Below, piece by piece: positions 11,424-23,779 of a DNA stretch of 64,000 nt. The position numbers and the translations under genes were made by a program. The stretch spans positions 32,135-96,134 of the forward strand of contig ARYC01017132.1 in assembly GCA_000711775.1 (NCBI GenBank). The letters run 5' to 3'. This DNA is from Oxytricha trifallax (Eukaryota > Ciliophora > Spirotrichea > Sporadotrichida > Oxytrichidae). Positions within the stretch are counted from its first letter, which is position 1; every line of letters begins with the position of its first letter. The notes beneath the pieces were generated by a model. That model searched no databases. It saw only the letters and a program-made list of their open reading frames with translations, and was not told the DNA's origin.

Positions 11424-11845
11424 TTGTAGGATTTAATTTGAAATTGGGAAATTAATTATATTTATATTAATATTAAAACAAATAATATTGGTAGTTAAAG
11501 TTGGGCAATTTAAAAGATTTTGGGCTCTTTCGATAGTGAATTTAAAATCATCTGGATTTATTATTGGCGGTACTATTTTATCTTATCCCTGGAGAGATAT
11601 AACTTGAGTTTAATTAAACTCCTCTAAATTCATTAAATTATACCCCTTCATAAAAATCGAGTTATATAGCTCCTGCGATGCAATAAAATAGTACCTTCAA
11701 TAATAAAGCCAAGCTAATTTTGTTTTTAAATTCTCTATTGAACGAGCCCATGATCGTTTAAATAAGTCAACTTTAACCGCCAAGATTTTGATTTATAATT
11801 AATTTAAATATAATTAATTTCCCAATTTCAAATGTATTCCTACAA
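11424..11845. mobile_element. Foldback MITE-like element, TA-flanked, ~420 bp
   Basis: The inverted ends are TTGTAGGA and its complement, next to TA on both sides (11422-11423 and 11846-11847). The arms continue through GAAATTGGGAAATTAATTA, then a block containing TATTGGCGGTACTATTTTAT, and meet in a short AT-rich centre. The same family, by arm sequence and inner GGCGGTAC..GAGAGATA motif, occurs at 62883-63280. No coding frame inside. Confidence 0.85.
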
Positions 11846-11849
11846 TAAT

Positions 11850-13010
11850 AGATAAGCAACCCTTGCTTTATGAGGGCAGTTTAAGAATAAAATAAAAATT
11901 TGTTGGATAATAAATAGAAGCATTAGACAAAACATTAAATTATTATTGAGGGATATGTGAATTAAGAAATTGATTAATAGTCAATGATAAGCCTGATTGA
12001 AGTTTTAAAGTTGTATTTTACTAGAAATTTTAGGTCTAGTCTTTTCTTTATGATTTAAAGTTATATTACACAACTTAATAAAAATTTTAATTTAATGAAT
12101 ATAATTTCTATAAAATAATGAAAGTTATTATAACGATGATTGATACTCTACGGATATTGATGATAACTAGCTGGAAACTGTTTACTCCTTTACCTGCCCA
12201 ATGCTCGAAGATTTTCAGAATAAGTTAACTTTTTATTGTAGTTAACAATTACTATATAAAAAATATTGAATTAAATATCTTTAATTGAATATTCTTTGAT
12301 GGTTATTATTTATTAAATTTATTCGAATTTAGTCCCTGAAAATGTAAAAAATATTATATTAGAATTTTAAAACAAATCAAGACAATTATTGTAATAGCAT
12401 GATGATGTTGATAGCGATTCTGATAAGGAAAAATGAATGACGATGGACTAATTAAAATTGTACCATTCATAATACCAGAATATATACTTACTGAAAGAAG
12501 AATTTAAATTTAAATTCTAAGAAAGAGTAGGTATGAGAAAGGAATACTGGAGAACTTACGATTCACAAATTATACACTCAAATAACATTAAATTAATATT
12601 TTTCTGTGAAATCATAGTTCTCAGATATCAAAAATAAAATAAATCTAAAAGCACATTGAAATTCTTAATTATTTCATATTTTACATCTCTCACATCTAAT
12701 AAAAATATGGGTTTATGAAAAGTAACTTGAATTCATTTTTGATATATTTATAAAAATTGATTTGAGTTTAATTTCAATTAACATTTGTAGGATTTTGTTG
12801 ATTTTTTAAAAAGATTTACAAAATCTTGTGATTTACAATCAATGGAATCTTTCCCTTTAATTGTTAGATTTTAAGTTAAGAAAGGTTTACAATTTTCTAA
12901 ATAAACTGCTCTATTTTATTGAAAACATTAAGTTTACTCAAATTAAAAATAAATACCTGAAATCTATAATTATGTTATAATTTTACTGTTTATTAATATA
13001 CATTTAGTTT
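11850..13010. other. AT-rich interval with two short coding-like patches
   Basis: Mostly featureless. Two short patches read like protein: near 12145-12235 (STDIDDNQLETVYSF) and near 12455-12560 (MTMDQLKLYHSQYQ). They are too short to assign and may be isolated macronucleus-destined segments or chance. Confidence 0.25.
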
Positions 13011-13012
13011 TG

Positions 13013-13450
13013 ATGATTAAATAGCAAGTAAAATACTTTAAACTACTAACCTATGAAGATTAAGAAGTTAATCGAGAGTATGATGGAGCAGTTGAAATTT
13101 CTAAACACAAGAACAAAGTATCTCATTGCTTTAGTATGAATTTAATCTCACCGAAGAACGAGTTACCAATATTGATGAACACTGCTACTCTTAAAATGCA
13201 GATAATATTCCGTAAGAAATTTCAAATGTGGAAGAAACCAGTTGATAATGACTATTTTATACCAAACTTAGTTTCGACTGTCAATAAATCTGTATGTTAT
13301 ACTAGAGACTTCCAATTAAGAAATATAGCGGTCACAAATTCTTACCAATCCAATCAAATTAAAAAAGAAGCAATCAAAATAATACTTCAATTGTAGTATA
13401 AATTAATAATTAAATATATTTATATAAAAACTTCAAAGGTTAGTCACTGA
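13013..13450 (+). CDS. Unassigned 145-aa frame
   Basis: Open from ATG 13013 to TGA 13448-13450 in the ciliate code, with mixed composition (YEDQEVNREYDGAVEISKH, later FQMWKKPVDNDYFIPNLV). No domain recognised and no clear intron. The following 1 kb has overlapping open frames, so this may be part of a longer broken gene. Confidence is low, because frames of this length are not rare with a single stop codon. Confidence 0.3.
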
Positions 13451-14460
13451 GAGAAATAAGATTAACTGATGATAGCTGAGACTAAGATGTCGTAAGCAAT
13501 GGTATAAGAAACAACATTAGTATTAGAAGCAGAAGATTTAACTATACAAGAAAAAGGAAGATATGTATAAGTTTACAAATATTCCCACATAATCAGCCAG
13601 GAGATCAAGCTATGACCCAAATGGCTCTCTTTCACAGTAAATATACAAACTAAATCTTCATAAGCAATTGCATACTATTGCAGGAATTGTATATAAACCT
13701 GCATGAAACAATAAAACAGAAAAACCAGGCAAATATCCAAACAAACAAAAACTTACAATGATAAGCCACAAATTAGTTGCAAAATTACTCGTAAAAAATT
13801 ATGATTAAAGAATTAAAAGTGTGCTTTAAACATTAACTTGTCCAAGATATTTAAGGTTTAAATTAATTATTGACAGAATAGTACAACAAATTAAAAAAAG
13901 GAATATTGTTTGATAAAGCTTCAGTAATATTGAATAAATATGAGTTTTACATGAGCACGAAAATGTTGATTAGGTCAAACTACAATATATTATTAAAAAC
14001 ACTTATTAAGACAGACAATAAATAGGTGATTCTTCTTAACATCTTGAAATTAAGAAAGAATGAAATGAATAATTTTATAAGAAGCTTAATTCAAAAGAGA
14101 CACTTCAAATCAGCATTGATGGCCTAATAATAATAGAAAACAAACGATTTTATAATAAAAAAAACAGGAAAAAGACCCTTTATAAAAATTTCTAAACACA
14201 AAATAATGAAAATACTAAAAGATACTTTCAAAATAAGTATGGATTTAAGTAAAACAATCTATATGACTCTAAGAGGATTACAGATGGCATTATATTTTAC
14301 TCACCCAACACTCAATCATACTATTACATTAGAGTGTTATATAATAAAATAATAGACGCAATCGTTAGAAGCGATAAAAAAGTGTTATAAATTACATATT
14401 AAAATCAGGAACTTATGGAATGTTGGTAAGATAAATCAACATACCATTAACACATTATGA
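13451..14460 (+). other. Stretch with overlapping plus-strand open frames, possible broken gene
   Basis: Several plus-strand frames are open for over 100 codons each. One around 13795-14060 reads VQDIQGLNQLLTEQYNKLKK and one around 14060-14500 reads KETLQISIDGLIIIENKR and later DGIIFYSPNTQSYYYIRV. The change of frame near 14060 could be a frameshift or an intervening eliminated sequence. The A-rich strand makes such frames easy to get, so I do not claim a gene. Confidence 0.25.
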
Positions 14461-14466
14461 AGATTA

Positions 14467-14697
14467 TTAACAACCAAGTAAACTAAAATAAGTAAGGTTA
14501 TAAAATATACTATAACCAATAATTAAGCATCCTTTGTTAGAGAATGCTTGTATAAGAGAAGTAATGAGAAGGATAATACCAATGATGGAGGGTAAAACAA
14601 AGCATAGAATGAAGAAATAGCTTTCATGGAAAAGCAATATGCTTAATACACCTAATACTAAACTAATAAAAATCCAAGAAACTATTCTAGAGCACAA
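14467..14697 (-). CDS. Possible small multi-span membrane protein fragment
   Basis: The minus-strand frame contains three hydrophobic stretches (IFISLVLGVLSILLF; YFFILCFVLPSIIGIILLI; CLIIGYSIFYNLTYFSLL). In the ciliate code it stays open further, down to about 14120, but loses hydrophobic character. There is no ATG at its upstream edge and a TGA just before it. It overlaps plus-strand open frames, so at most one strand is coding. Weak support. Confidence 0.2.
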   Translation of the reverse strand: MCSRIVSWIFISLVLGVLSILLFHESYFFILCFVLPSIIGIILLITSLIQAFSNKGCLIIGYSIFYNLTYFSLLGC

Positions 14698-14699
14698 GC

Positions 14700-17600
14700 T
14701 TCAAAAGGAGATTAAAGATCGCTTGGGGTTAGATGAATGGATTTTCAGAGATAATTAAATTGATAGTCATATAAAATAATCGGACACAGCTATAATTTGA
14801 ATAGATTATTATTATTGAAATATAATATTGAATATAAACGATAGTAAATATTTATGAGAAATGTTTATAGTGTGTACACTATGCTTAAACTTAACATAAT
14901 AGAAAAATATAAAAATTATTAAATATAAGTAATTTTTTATTAAAAAGTATAACTTCGTTAATTTCAGACTAATCATTAAAAATTACAGAAAATAAACATA
15001 ATTTGATGTCTAAGATCAAAATGAAATATGTCTTAAAAATTCTTTAATAATTTTAAAAACTTTTTAGTGAATAATAATTTAGTTTTTAAAGATTGAATTA
15101 TATGGTATAAAAAATCATAAATACGCTTTCATCCCAATAGTAAAAACATATTTATAAATAAGTTGATTGTATTATTTATCTTATAAACGAACTTTTAATT
15201 AAGTCAAAATTAATTAATATTCATTAATACATAAAATCTTAGGAAAAATTTATGTGAATAATTAACATATTTTTTAAATGGGGGATGGATTTTGTTTGAG
15301 ATTGAAGTACATTCACTAAGATAATTATAAATATACAGCACAAAAATTATTTATTGGTTATAATGCAGTTATTATTCAATAATCTAGTAAATATAAAATT
15401 TAATTTAAAAGATTATAAATTAAATTAAGATACTAATGATTTTAAGATTTATAGAATGATTAAAAATGACCTTTCTGATAATTTTTTAATTATTGGAAGG
15501 GCCTATAAATTTGACAGAATATCATAGACTGTTCTAAATTTTAGTGAATTATAAGAAATTTTTTATTTGAAAACCATATTGCACTGCTAAGATAAACTTT
15601 CTAAAGATAAAATCTACTCAGCACTCTCCAGACGAAACATTTTATATGCCTACTTAAATAAATAAATATATCCTTTAAAATAGCTTCGCAAAATCAAGGG
15701 ACAAAACTTGTGTTAGGGGACTCATTTTTTAAATATACATTTCTAATTAGAAATTCAAAGTTGTAATGCAAATGTTTTATTAAAGATTTAAATAATTTAT
15801 ATTTGCTTTTTGCTTTAATTGTAATTTCTTGTTTGTGGAAACTTAATTTTAGATAATAATTATTTTTTAGTGAAAACTTAATTTTATAAATAAGCTTATT
15901 TGTATTTTAATATTGTTTTACCTATAAGAATTCATTTACTCCATCACTAATATTTCATTAAATTTGGATTATAATTTGAATGAATAAAACTATTAATTTT
16001 TTAAACAATATTTCCCAATAATCGATATTTATAATATAATTTTCTGTGATTTTACAAATAAAAAATTAGATTTCAAAGTATTTAAATTGCTTTTAGAATA
16101 ATTTATGAACTTTTTTTTTTCGAAAAATGAATTTATCAACAATTAATGCTAAATCTCTTATATTTGGTTAATTATATTTAGGTATTTTGAAATTGATTTT
16201 AATAATAATGTATTATATAAATACGTTAATTAAGAATAATGCTTAGTATATAAAATCAACAACTATATCGATTAGAGATTTTCTCTCATATTTAATCAGA
16301 TTTGTTTTCTGCAAAACAGAATAAATTAGCTAAAGTTAAGATTTAAATTGTCTTTATTTATAAATTTATATTATTATTGTAGATTATTTAATTTCATTTG
16401 CTTAATTCTAATTTTATCATATTCTCTTTAGTAATTACTTCATTTTTTTGAAACATATTTTTAAAAAATCTCTATAATGATAACATAATAATAATTTAAT
16501 TTTTTTTAATTTTTGTTCAATTAATGACTAAATAGCCCTTATAATGATCTAATTTTTATATTTATATATATGTAAAAAACATTCTCTTACTATATCAACT
16601 TACTATTTGTATCTTTCATAAGAACTTATGTCTTAATTTAATCAGCTTCACTCATTTAATTATGACTAATTTATATAAGCAACTTTCTATTACGATAAGC
16701 TTTTACTGACAAACAATGTAGTTTTTAAGTTTAAAATATTTATCGCTTGCTTTTTGGGACATAATTTTTTGAAAATTTAGTTGTTTATTTCAATCTTTTA
16801 ATTCAAGTTATTTAATTTTATACTTATAGGAAACTCTCATAATTTTAATAATTGCCAATTTAAGTAATTGGGATAAATAATTGATTATAGTATTTAACTA
16901 AATGTGAATGGTAAATCTTGATTAGATTTAAAAATTTGAAATTTAATAATGTCATTATCTCACTTTGCTGAAATGCAATCAAATTAATCATTCATTAGAT
17001 ATATTTTTAGTTTTCTAGTTTTAAGCATATTGTTATCTTAATTTAATAATATGTATACTAATTGTTTTTAATAAATATAAAGCGTATTAAATAATTTGCC
17101 AAGAAATAAAACTTTCAAGTATCCTCACCAATAAATGCTTTGATTCACAATCAATGAGTATATGACTATTTAATAAATTAAATCTCTTGGTATATCCGCA
17201 ATGTAATTTAATTCTGTTAAATGACAACTTTATTATCAGTTTTATTTAGTGCTACATAGTAAAATGATATGGAAACTTTTTGTCGTTAATAATTATATTT
17301 TTGAAAATTAGAAATGTTTCTAAAGTATTTAACAAGTCAACTTGATTGTAAGAGTATGAATACAACATCTCAATAAAAGTGCTCATAAAATTATAAAGGT
17401 TATATCTTTAATATATTATGTAATTAAACAGCTATGATATGATTTACTAAAGTCTATTATTTTATTGCCTGCAAATTGAATTCAAGATTTTGTATTTTTT
17501 ACTTTTATGATATTTTTTATTTATATTTTTATCCGATTTCTTCTTATTAATTATATTTTAACACTAATTATTAACAAATAATCTGAATATTATTATTAAA

Positions 17601-18061
17601 AATAACAAATAATTCTATTTTTATCTTTATATATATATATATATTAGTGATAATAATCATCTTAACTTCTTTGGATTTTTATTTGAAATTAATTATTGTA
17701 AGTTATGGCATGATGACTAAGGATTTAGTTCAATTAAGTTCATATTTTGATTGATCTTTTATTTTCAGATTTTTGAATAACTTTTAATTATGTAATTACT
17801 TTAGTATATTTTAATAACTCATAAATTATATTGTTAACATAAAAAAACTTATAATAATTAAATTATTACATTTATTGATAATTTCCTCGCTCTAATTACA
17901 ATATATTACATTAAAATGTAAAAATATTTCAAATCTATTTTACTTTTAATTGAGTCCTTTGGTATTTCTAAGAACCTGCTAGATATATTCATAGGAATTA
18001 TGCCAATTGTGAATAAAAAACTTGTATTAACAGAGTTTCATTCATACTTATTATGAGGTTA
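14700..18061. other. 3.4 kb AT-rich DNA, no gene recognised
   Basis: Long A/T runs and (TA)n near 17630. No recognisable coding character, no clear inverted-repeat element. Confidence 0.4.
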
Positions 18062-18159
18062 ATTTTTAGCAACATATTATTAAATTAAAAAGTTAATAGA
18101 TGGCACGAGGCTTTTTGTCACAAAACTTCTAAATTTAATATCAGAGTGCCTACTCTGTC

Positions 18160-19689
18160 ATGGAAGCGCAAAATCTGCTAGATTTGTCTCCTATACTTAT
18201 TCCGGAGGTTGAACCTAACTGGCTTTAGTCAGTTCTTCAACCTGAAATTTCTGAAGTTGGCTTTCAGAATCTCGATACGTCGGAGTCACCGGACCCATCG
18301 TAGATCCATAATACCTAGTAGACTCCTATTTAGTATCCAGACCCATCTCCAGAATAACATACCGATCTATTTCCAGAACAGAATAGTATACCGATCTCTG
18401 GCAATGAAAACATCCAAGCCCTTAGGTAAAAGACTAACCCTACTAGATTAGACAAGATGGTCATCCTTGGATCTCACTTAATCCAACCTTACTATCTCTG
18501 GTGGAAGAGAACTAAGATAAAAATCTCCAGAGGTACTCCTCAAGGTGGAAAACTTTCGCCTCTCTTTTTCGTTCTAGTACTAGATACTGCCCTCAAAACT
18601 TTTGAGATCAAATACAACTTCCCTATCCTTAAGTTTATTAAGATCTATGCCGATGACATGGTTATCATATTCCAAGCTGATCACGAAATTCCATTGATAA
18701 AACAAAAACTAAGGGAACATCTTTTCTCATTCGGGCTCATCATCAATGATGCTAAATGTGCTGAAATCAACAAAGGCTAGTTCGAATTCGACCTCAGAGC
18801 TCAAACTCACTTTAAATACTAAGGAGTTGAGATCCACAAAGATCCTGTTAAAAACTTTTAATTTCTCCTCAAGTAGATTCAAGAAGAACTCAAAAACACT
18901 TACATAAGGCTCTTCAAAGGCGACCAAGCCCTCTATAGTAGAGTATACTAACAGTATATTTACTCTAAGTTCTAATTCAAACTCTGTCCCCTCCTTCTAA
19001 CACTAAACAATGACGACTTCTTTAAAGTAATCGACATCCTTAAAAGGAAACTAGTAAGCTTCACTATAAAGGCCGATCCAATCCTTAAAATTTTCTTTAG
19101 CAACTAACTAAGAACCTATGACTCTTCCCCATTCCACATGGAATTGTACATAGCTCACAAGGTTGGACGAAAATACAACATCACTGACCCTCAAAATTAC
19201 CAATTTTAAAACATTGAATAGATCTCAGTGGAAAAGATGCAGAGGATTCTTTCAGACCTCTAGACATATGCGGGAATTGGTTATCATAACCATCATATAT
19301 CCAGAAAGGAATACTTCCTAAAACTTCCCCTAAAATACATCCCAAACACCCTAGCAGTGGCCTTACAAAATGGCCCAAAATTCTTTGGAAAAAACTTCAG
19401 ATGCTCAGTGTGTAAAGGCATTTATGCCAGACCTTGTTATAATCATCACCTACCTACTTTCCGTGATGAAGTATCTGCTACAATCCAAGAATTAATTCAA
19501 CTCATGAAAGAAAGAGAGAAACTCTAAGAAGAAGAAGAAGATCAATACCATGAGACAATGGAGACATGCCAAGAACAATTAAGATTCATTAAAAACAAAC
19601 TCAAAGCTTCCGAGATTAGGATCAAAAGTCATCTTTGGTAGACATACCAAGAATTGACAACAAAAAGGGACTCAGTCCCTTCATAATGA
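18160..19689 (+). CDS. LINE reverse-transcriptase protein, 509 aa, intact frame but lacking the RT fingers
   Basis: Open from ATG 18160 to TGA 19687-19689 in the ciliate code. Residues 1-100 are Pro/Gln/Ser-rich and low-complexity. RT motifs follow: GTPQGGKLSP at about 125-134 (palm, block 4-like) and YADD at about 163-166, with the two catalytic aspartates. A thumb-like helical region comes next, then a CSVCKGIYARPCYNHH knuckle (Cys at about 415 and 418) and a Glu/Gln-rich coiled coil. The usual finger blocks with the first catalytic Asp, expected before GTPQGG, are missing, as is any endonuclease domain. The frame is nonetheless unbroken across that point, so this looks like an internally deleted or fused non-autonomous LINE protein. 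RT copies element RNA into DNA at the target site; this copy is probably inactive. Confidence 0.9.
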
Positions 19690-19699
19690 CATGCTCAGG

Positions 19700-19752
19700 G
19701 GGCTTTAAGCCCTCGATGCGAGTTAATTATTATTATTATTATTATTATTATT
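19700..19752 (+). repeat. LINE 3' end with (ATT)n tail
   Basis: Hairpin GGGGGCTTTAAGCCCTC followed by about ten ATT units. Compare the (ATT)n tail of the element ending at 26318. Confidence 0.85.
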
Positions 19753-19764
19753 ATTTTTAGCAAC

Positions 19765-21530
19765 TAAATCTCGTACAATATTCAATCAACAATTAAACTT
19801 AAACTTACGTTTGAGGTTAATTGAATCTTTTTTTACTATTAACTAATTGTGATATTAGAATGTTGGATAAAGACAAGAGAAATATTCTAATACTCAACCT
19901 TAAAAATCCTATAATAATCCTAAGGTTTCACTATTTTAATTTCAAAAATAAAAAGGGATAAAATCTTTAAGAGGAGATATATTAGTGACAAACTGGAGGG
20001 ATAAACTTCCCGTATGGAGCATGTTATAATTTGATTTTGCTAGCTAATATTAAATTTCATTTTATAATTTATTAGATATTTTATTATACAGATAATAACA
20101 AACTAATGACATAAAAAAAATAATGATTACGCTAGAATTGATAATGAAATAGAAAAATGAGGTCCAAATTATTTTAGAGATTTTTGCGTATTAAAAAACA
20201 TCTTACAATTTTCTCAATAGTTTGTCAGTTTGTTTCAAAGTTTGATTTTTATTTATTTTTATAAATTAGAGACTATTCTTAAATCTTATTGGAATTTTAT
20301 TCACTAAATATGAATTCAAGAGTTCAAATTATACATTTAAATAATTAAGTAATTTAATTGATTTAATTATTTTTGGAACATATAATATTTCGATTAATTT
20401 CGACATCTAAATATAAATAAATCTAAGTGAAATTATTATATTTTAAATGAAAAATTCTATAGATTTGGATACATGTTAATTCTATGACTTATGTAGAAAA
20501 AGAAACATACTATTTTCTTCATGTTTAAATTTGATAGTAATAAAATATTTGAGTCATGCTAATTTGAATATTAGACATCTCAATTGCATAAAAAAGTAAT
20601 CGCAAAAAATTTGTTTATAAGATAAAAGGCAAATATATCTTAAAAATTGATTAAGCTGTATGAATAATCTAAAAAGAATGATATAAATTAGATTGACCAG
20701 TAAGATAGAGATTTCTTTTGTTACTTTATTTTTTATCAACGATTGATGGCATTATTTGGGAACAAAGGTTTTGATTTCTTTTTTTATAGTCGATCCTAAT
20801 ATCCTATTTTCATACTCATATCAGGTAATTAATCAAAGTATTCATTTATTTACAATTTAAATATATGTTTAGTATGTATTGTATTAAGAATCACTAGAAT
20901 CTTCATAAAAAAAGCAACGAAATGACTGGTTGGTAATACTTAATGCTTAAGAAGCTTGGTTAAAAACTTAATTTAATTTTCAGACAAATAAATTGCTTCA
21001 TATTTTTTATTTATATTTTTGGTTTGTTAATCGTAATTTATTAATTTAATGAAATGCTTATTCATACTTTCTTATTAGTAAGTATTATAAGTTCATCATC
21101 TATTTATATTATCTCCTTGAATAGTTGTTTAATAGTGTGAAAGAATTGCTATTTCTTCTCCTTATAAATACTTTTACCTTTTAAAAATGAAAAATTGTTT
21201 CCTAATTTTATTTGAAAATTCTAATAATAAGTTTAATACAATTTTTAAATTTATTAAGCAAGATTTCAAAGACTATATTCCAATAGATTTGAACATATTT
21301 TAAAAAATATATATATTAATTTAATTTTAATAAACTTATGTTTTTTAAATATTTTAGTTATTGTTATAATATATCTGAATTATATTGAATCAACTGGCTT
21401 TATTATTAAGAATTGCTGATAATATATAAATTATTAGAAAAACTAATTAATTTATGGAGTTTGGTGGGGGGAAATAAACTTATTCCTACTATCTTTTTAT
21501 AAATATTATCTTCATAATGTTAAAGTAACA
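19765..21530. other. AT-rich DNA, no gene recognised
   Basis: No frame with protein character and no repeat arms noted. Confidence 0.4.
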
Positions 21531-21532
21531 AA

Positions 21533-21791
21533 ACCCCATAGATCAATTGAGACACGAAAGATTGGGGTTAAGAACAATTAAATTAAAAATTAATAATAAT
21601 TGGCTGAAATTAAATATAATTAGGCAAAAATCAAATTTACACAACCTGATTGGATTATTTTATAAGGACAATTAATCTTGCCAATAGCTTTAATAACTAG
21701 CCTAAACAGTATAATTATTCGCCAATAATAATTAATTCTTAATATAATTGTTCTTAACCCCAATCTTCGTGTCTTAATATATCTATGGGGT
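21533..21791. mobile_element. Small MITE-like element with ~45-bp inverted ends
   Basis: The left end ACCCCATAGATCAATTGAGA and onward pairs with the right end ..ATATATCTATGGGGT. The arms share GACACGAA and GATTGGGGTTAAGAACAATT. The 170-bp centre is AT-rich and non-coding. The target duplication is not clear. Confidence 0.8.
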
Positions 21792-22805
21792 ATTAGTATT
21801 TAGAGGTAAAATGAATGAACTAGTCTGATGTTATATTTATTAGTTGCCTAGATATCATGTAATTTACTAGACTTTAATCGAAAATGAAGGAAAATGCATA
21901 TGCTCCACAGCATTGTACTTATATTAATAGGAATAATTAAACAAAATTAGCATTTACTTTATGAAGGCATTCGATGAAATATTGATCATTTAGTAAATCA
22001 TTGGCGGTTAGACAATTTGCACAATAATTTTTACGAATAATGATTTTCAATAAAAAGAATCCTTACATAATCTGGCTTTTAGTGAAAATGAATTAAAAAT
22101 ATATTTTACAAGAAGCAACGGATAATTATCAGATTAGAAGATACATTTGGTATAAATATGTTTTATATTCCCTAAAACTTTCATATGACAGTTTAAACAA
22201 ATTCAAATTAATACCTCCTCCATTATATAAGACATACAAAACACCAATATTAAATATTAATTAAGAGAAATATAGATTCTCTTATAGAAAAGTTGAAAAT
22301 ATATCTTAAATTTTTACAAATCATAGAATCAAGGACAAAAGCTTCTTAATTTCAAACGTTATTAAATCTTTCATACAGCTTAAATAATACGTATTATAAA
22401 AAAATATTTATAATTTAAATATTTTGACATATATTGAAAATAATGCCACTTTGAATAAGACTAATTTATTAAGAATCTAAAGTACTGCTCATTAAATTTA
22501 CATTACAAAAATTAATATGATAAAATTAAAATATTAAACATGGATCTTAAAAAATTAAGGGGATTAAATTGAAAAATTTATTTTTATATAAAATAACTTA
22601 AATTGCCTTATATAAAAAAGATAAAGATAAAAATAGCAAAAATTAAAAGTGAAATATTGTATTTTAAAATAAAAAGATAAACAAATTTAAATTAAACGCA
22701 TTCTAGATAAAATAGTATTTATAAAAGACTTTTGTACTTTATAAAAAACAAGTTGAATCATCGATATCAGTTAATTGAATATTAAATTTGAAAGTATTTA
22801 AGTCA
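21792..22805. other. AT-rich DNA, no gene recognised
   Basis: Featureless up to the 16-bp duplication that flanks the next insertion. Confidence 0.4.
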
Positions 22806-22806
22806 A

Positions 22807-23779
22807 ATGAATGATAATTTTAGTAGTAGTAGTAAAATACTTTAGGTAATTAAATTTGCAAAATAAATACTGAGCGCAATTACCGGAAAGTATAATAACT
22901 CGAAAGAATCATGGTCATTGATCAATTTCAATGCAGTTCCCTGCCCTCATTTCATTTGAATATGCTTTCTTGACCAATGTTTGATTTTTCTCTCTCCTCT
23001 TAGTTGTCGATTCTGCTTAATGCATCTTTATCTTCGTCTCCGAATCTTTGGATCGAGTTTCCTTTCTAGGTTTCTTTATCCTCACACCTCTCTGATTTTG
23101 GCTTGGTTTGATCCGGGAATAGGTATTTCTCCACTTCTGTTTCTCCCTCGATTATCTCGCTGAATCTCCCTTCACATTCAAAGAGTTCTTCCTCTAGTTG
23201 TCCTCTTGGAGCTTCCCTTAAGATTAATTCGTCCCATCTGTCAATCTTATGGTCATAGTAGTATGAGCTTGTCCCCATTTCATCATCCGCTCCTTGCCAG
23301 ATTAACTCACTCTTCCTCTCCATTTCTCTAATTGTCTCCTCCTCGCTGATGGCTTTCCCAGATCTGCCGATCTCCATTTTAGTGAATCCAACCTCTAAAT
23401 TAAACATGAGGTAGTATCTCTACATGTTCACCCAATCTTTGGCAAAAATCTGAAACACTGGTTTTCCATCCAATTCTAAGGCCAGGTGGTTTATAATCAG
23501 AGTGGCCAGGACACCGCAGTCTTCTGGGTCTCTTACTTGATTCGTTTCCATCATGCTCACGAGTTTGCTGACTTTGAAATCATTTCCAACTATCCCAGAT
23601 GCAAGTTCACTCAATTAATATGTTTTTGTAATACTGCATAGCTCCCTACTTCTCTTCTCGTATCATAGATTTCTATGGCTCCTGATTTCCTCTCTACCTT
23701 CAGTACTACCCAGTTCTGGCAATGTTTCACACTACTTTGGCAACTTGTCGGTATTATTACTCCATGAATGATAATTTTA
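22807..23779 (-). mobile_element. Reverse-oriented retroelement fragment with 16-bp TSD
   Basis: Identical 16-bp ATGAATGATAATTTTA copies lie at 22807-22822 and 23764-23779. Between them is a compositionally distinct 0.94-kb insert. Read on the minus strand it ends in a (TAC)n-like tail (22823-22835 on plus is GTAGTAGTAGTA), as expected of a 3' tail next to the TSD. It encodes the protease-like frame below. The short length and absence of RT suggest a 5'-truncated copy. Confidence 0.8.
22890..23760 (-). pseudogene. Ulp1/C48-like cysteine protease domain with acidic tail, frameshifted
   Basis: Minus strand. From 23745 the frame reads NWVVLKVERKSGAIEIYDT, the pattern of Ulp1-type proteases around the catalytic His (HWxLxxI..IxxYDS), but Asn sits where His is expected. 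A frameshift near 23612 leads into the next frame, which continues to TNQVRDPEDCGVLAT: an oxyanion-hole Gln and a DCG with the nucleophile Cys, again as in C48 peptidases. After INHLALELDGKPVF comes a Glu-rich tail (EEETIREMERKSELIW, and so on). Ulp1 enzymes process or remove SUMO, and transposons of several classes carry such domains. Family by motif is likely. The missing His and the frameshift imply an inactive copy, unless the alignment is off. Confidence 0.6.

Larger units (their letters stand above)
18074..19752 (+). mobile_element. LINE-type retroelement insertion, 12-bp TSD and (ATT)n tail
   Basis: A less AT-rich block of 1.68 kb lies between two copies of ATTTTTAGCAAC (18062-18073 and 19753-19764), a target-site duplication typical of target-primed reverse transcription. 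It ends in an uninterrupted (ATT)n tail, the usual 3' end type of some non-LTR elements. Just before the tail are two small hairpins, GGGACTCAGTCCC and GGGCTTTAAGCCC. The contrast in base composition with the flanks suggests recent arrival. Confidence 0.9.

Noticed and set aside
13451-14697. Long open frames in several overlapping frames on both strands
   Set aside because: The A-rich strand and a single stop codon produce many overlapping frames. No family could be recognised, so no definite gene is claimed.
17625-17645. (TA)n run as a possible origin or matrix element
   Set aside because: Short and unsurprising in DNA this AT-rich.
19700-19752. (ATT)n tract as a microsatellite or CRISPR-like array
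   Set aside because: It is a 3 bp repeat adjoining a target-site duplication, which fits a retroelement tail.
22981-23163. Short plus-strand frame opposite the protease-like gene
   Set aside because: It is the complement of the acidic tail of the minus-strand frame, and its composition follows from that.
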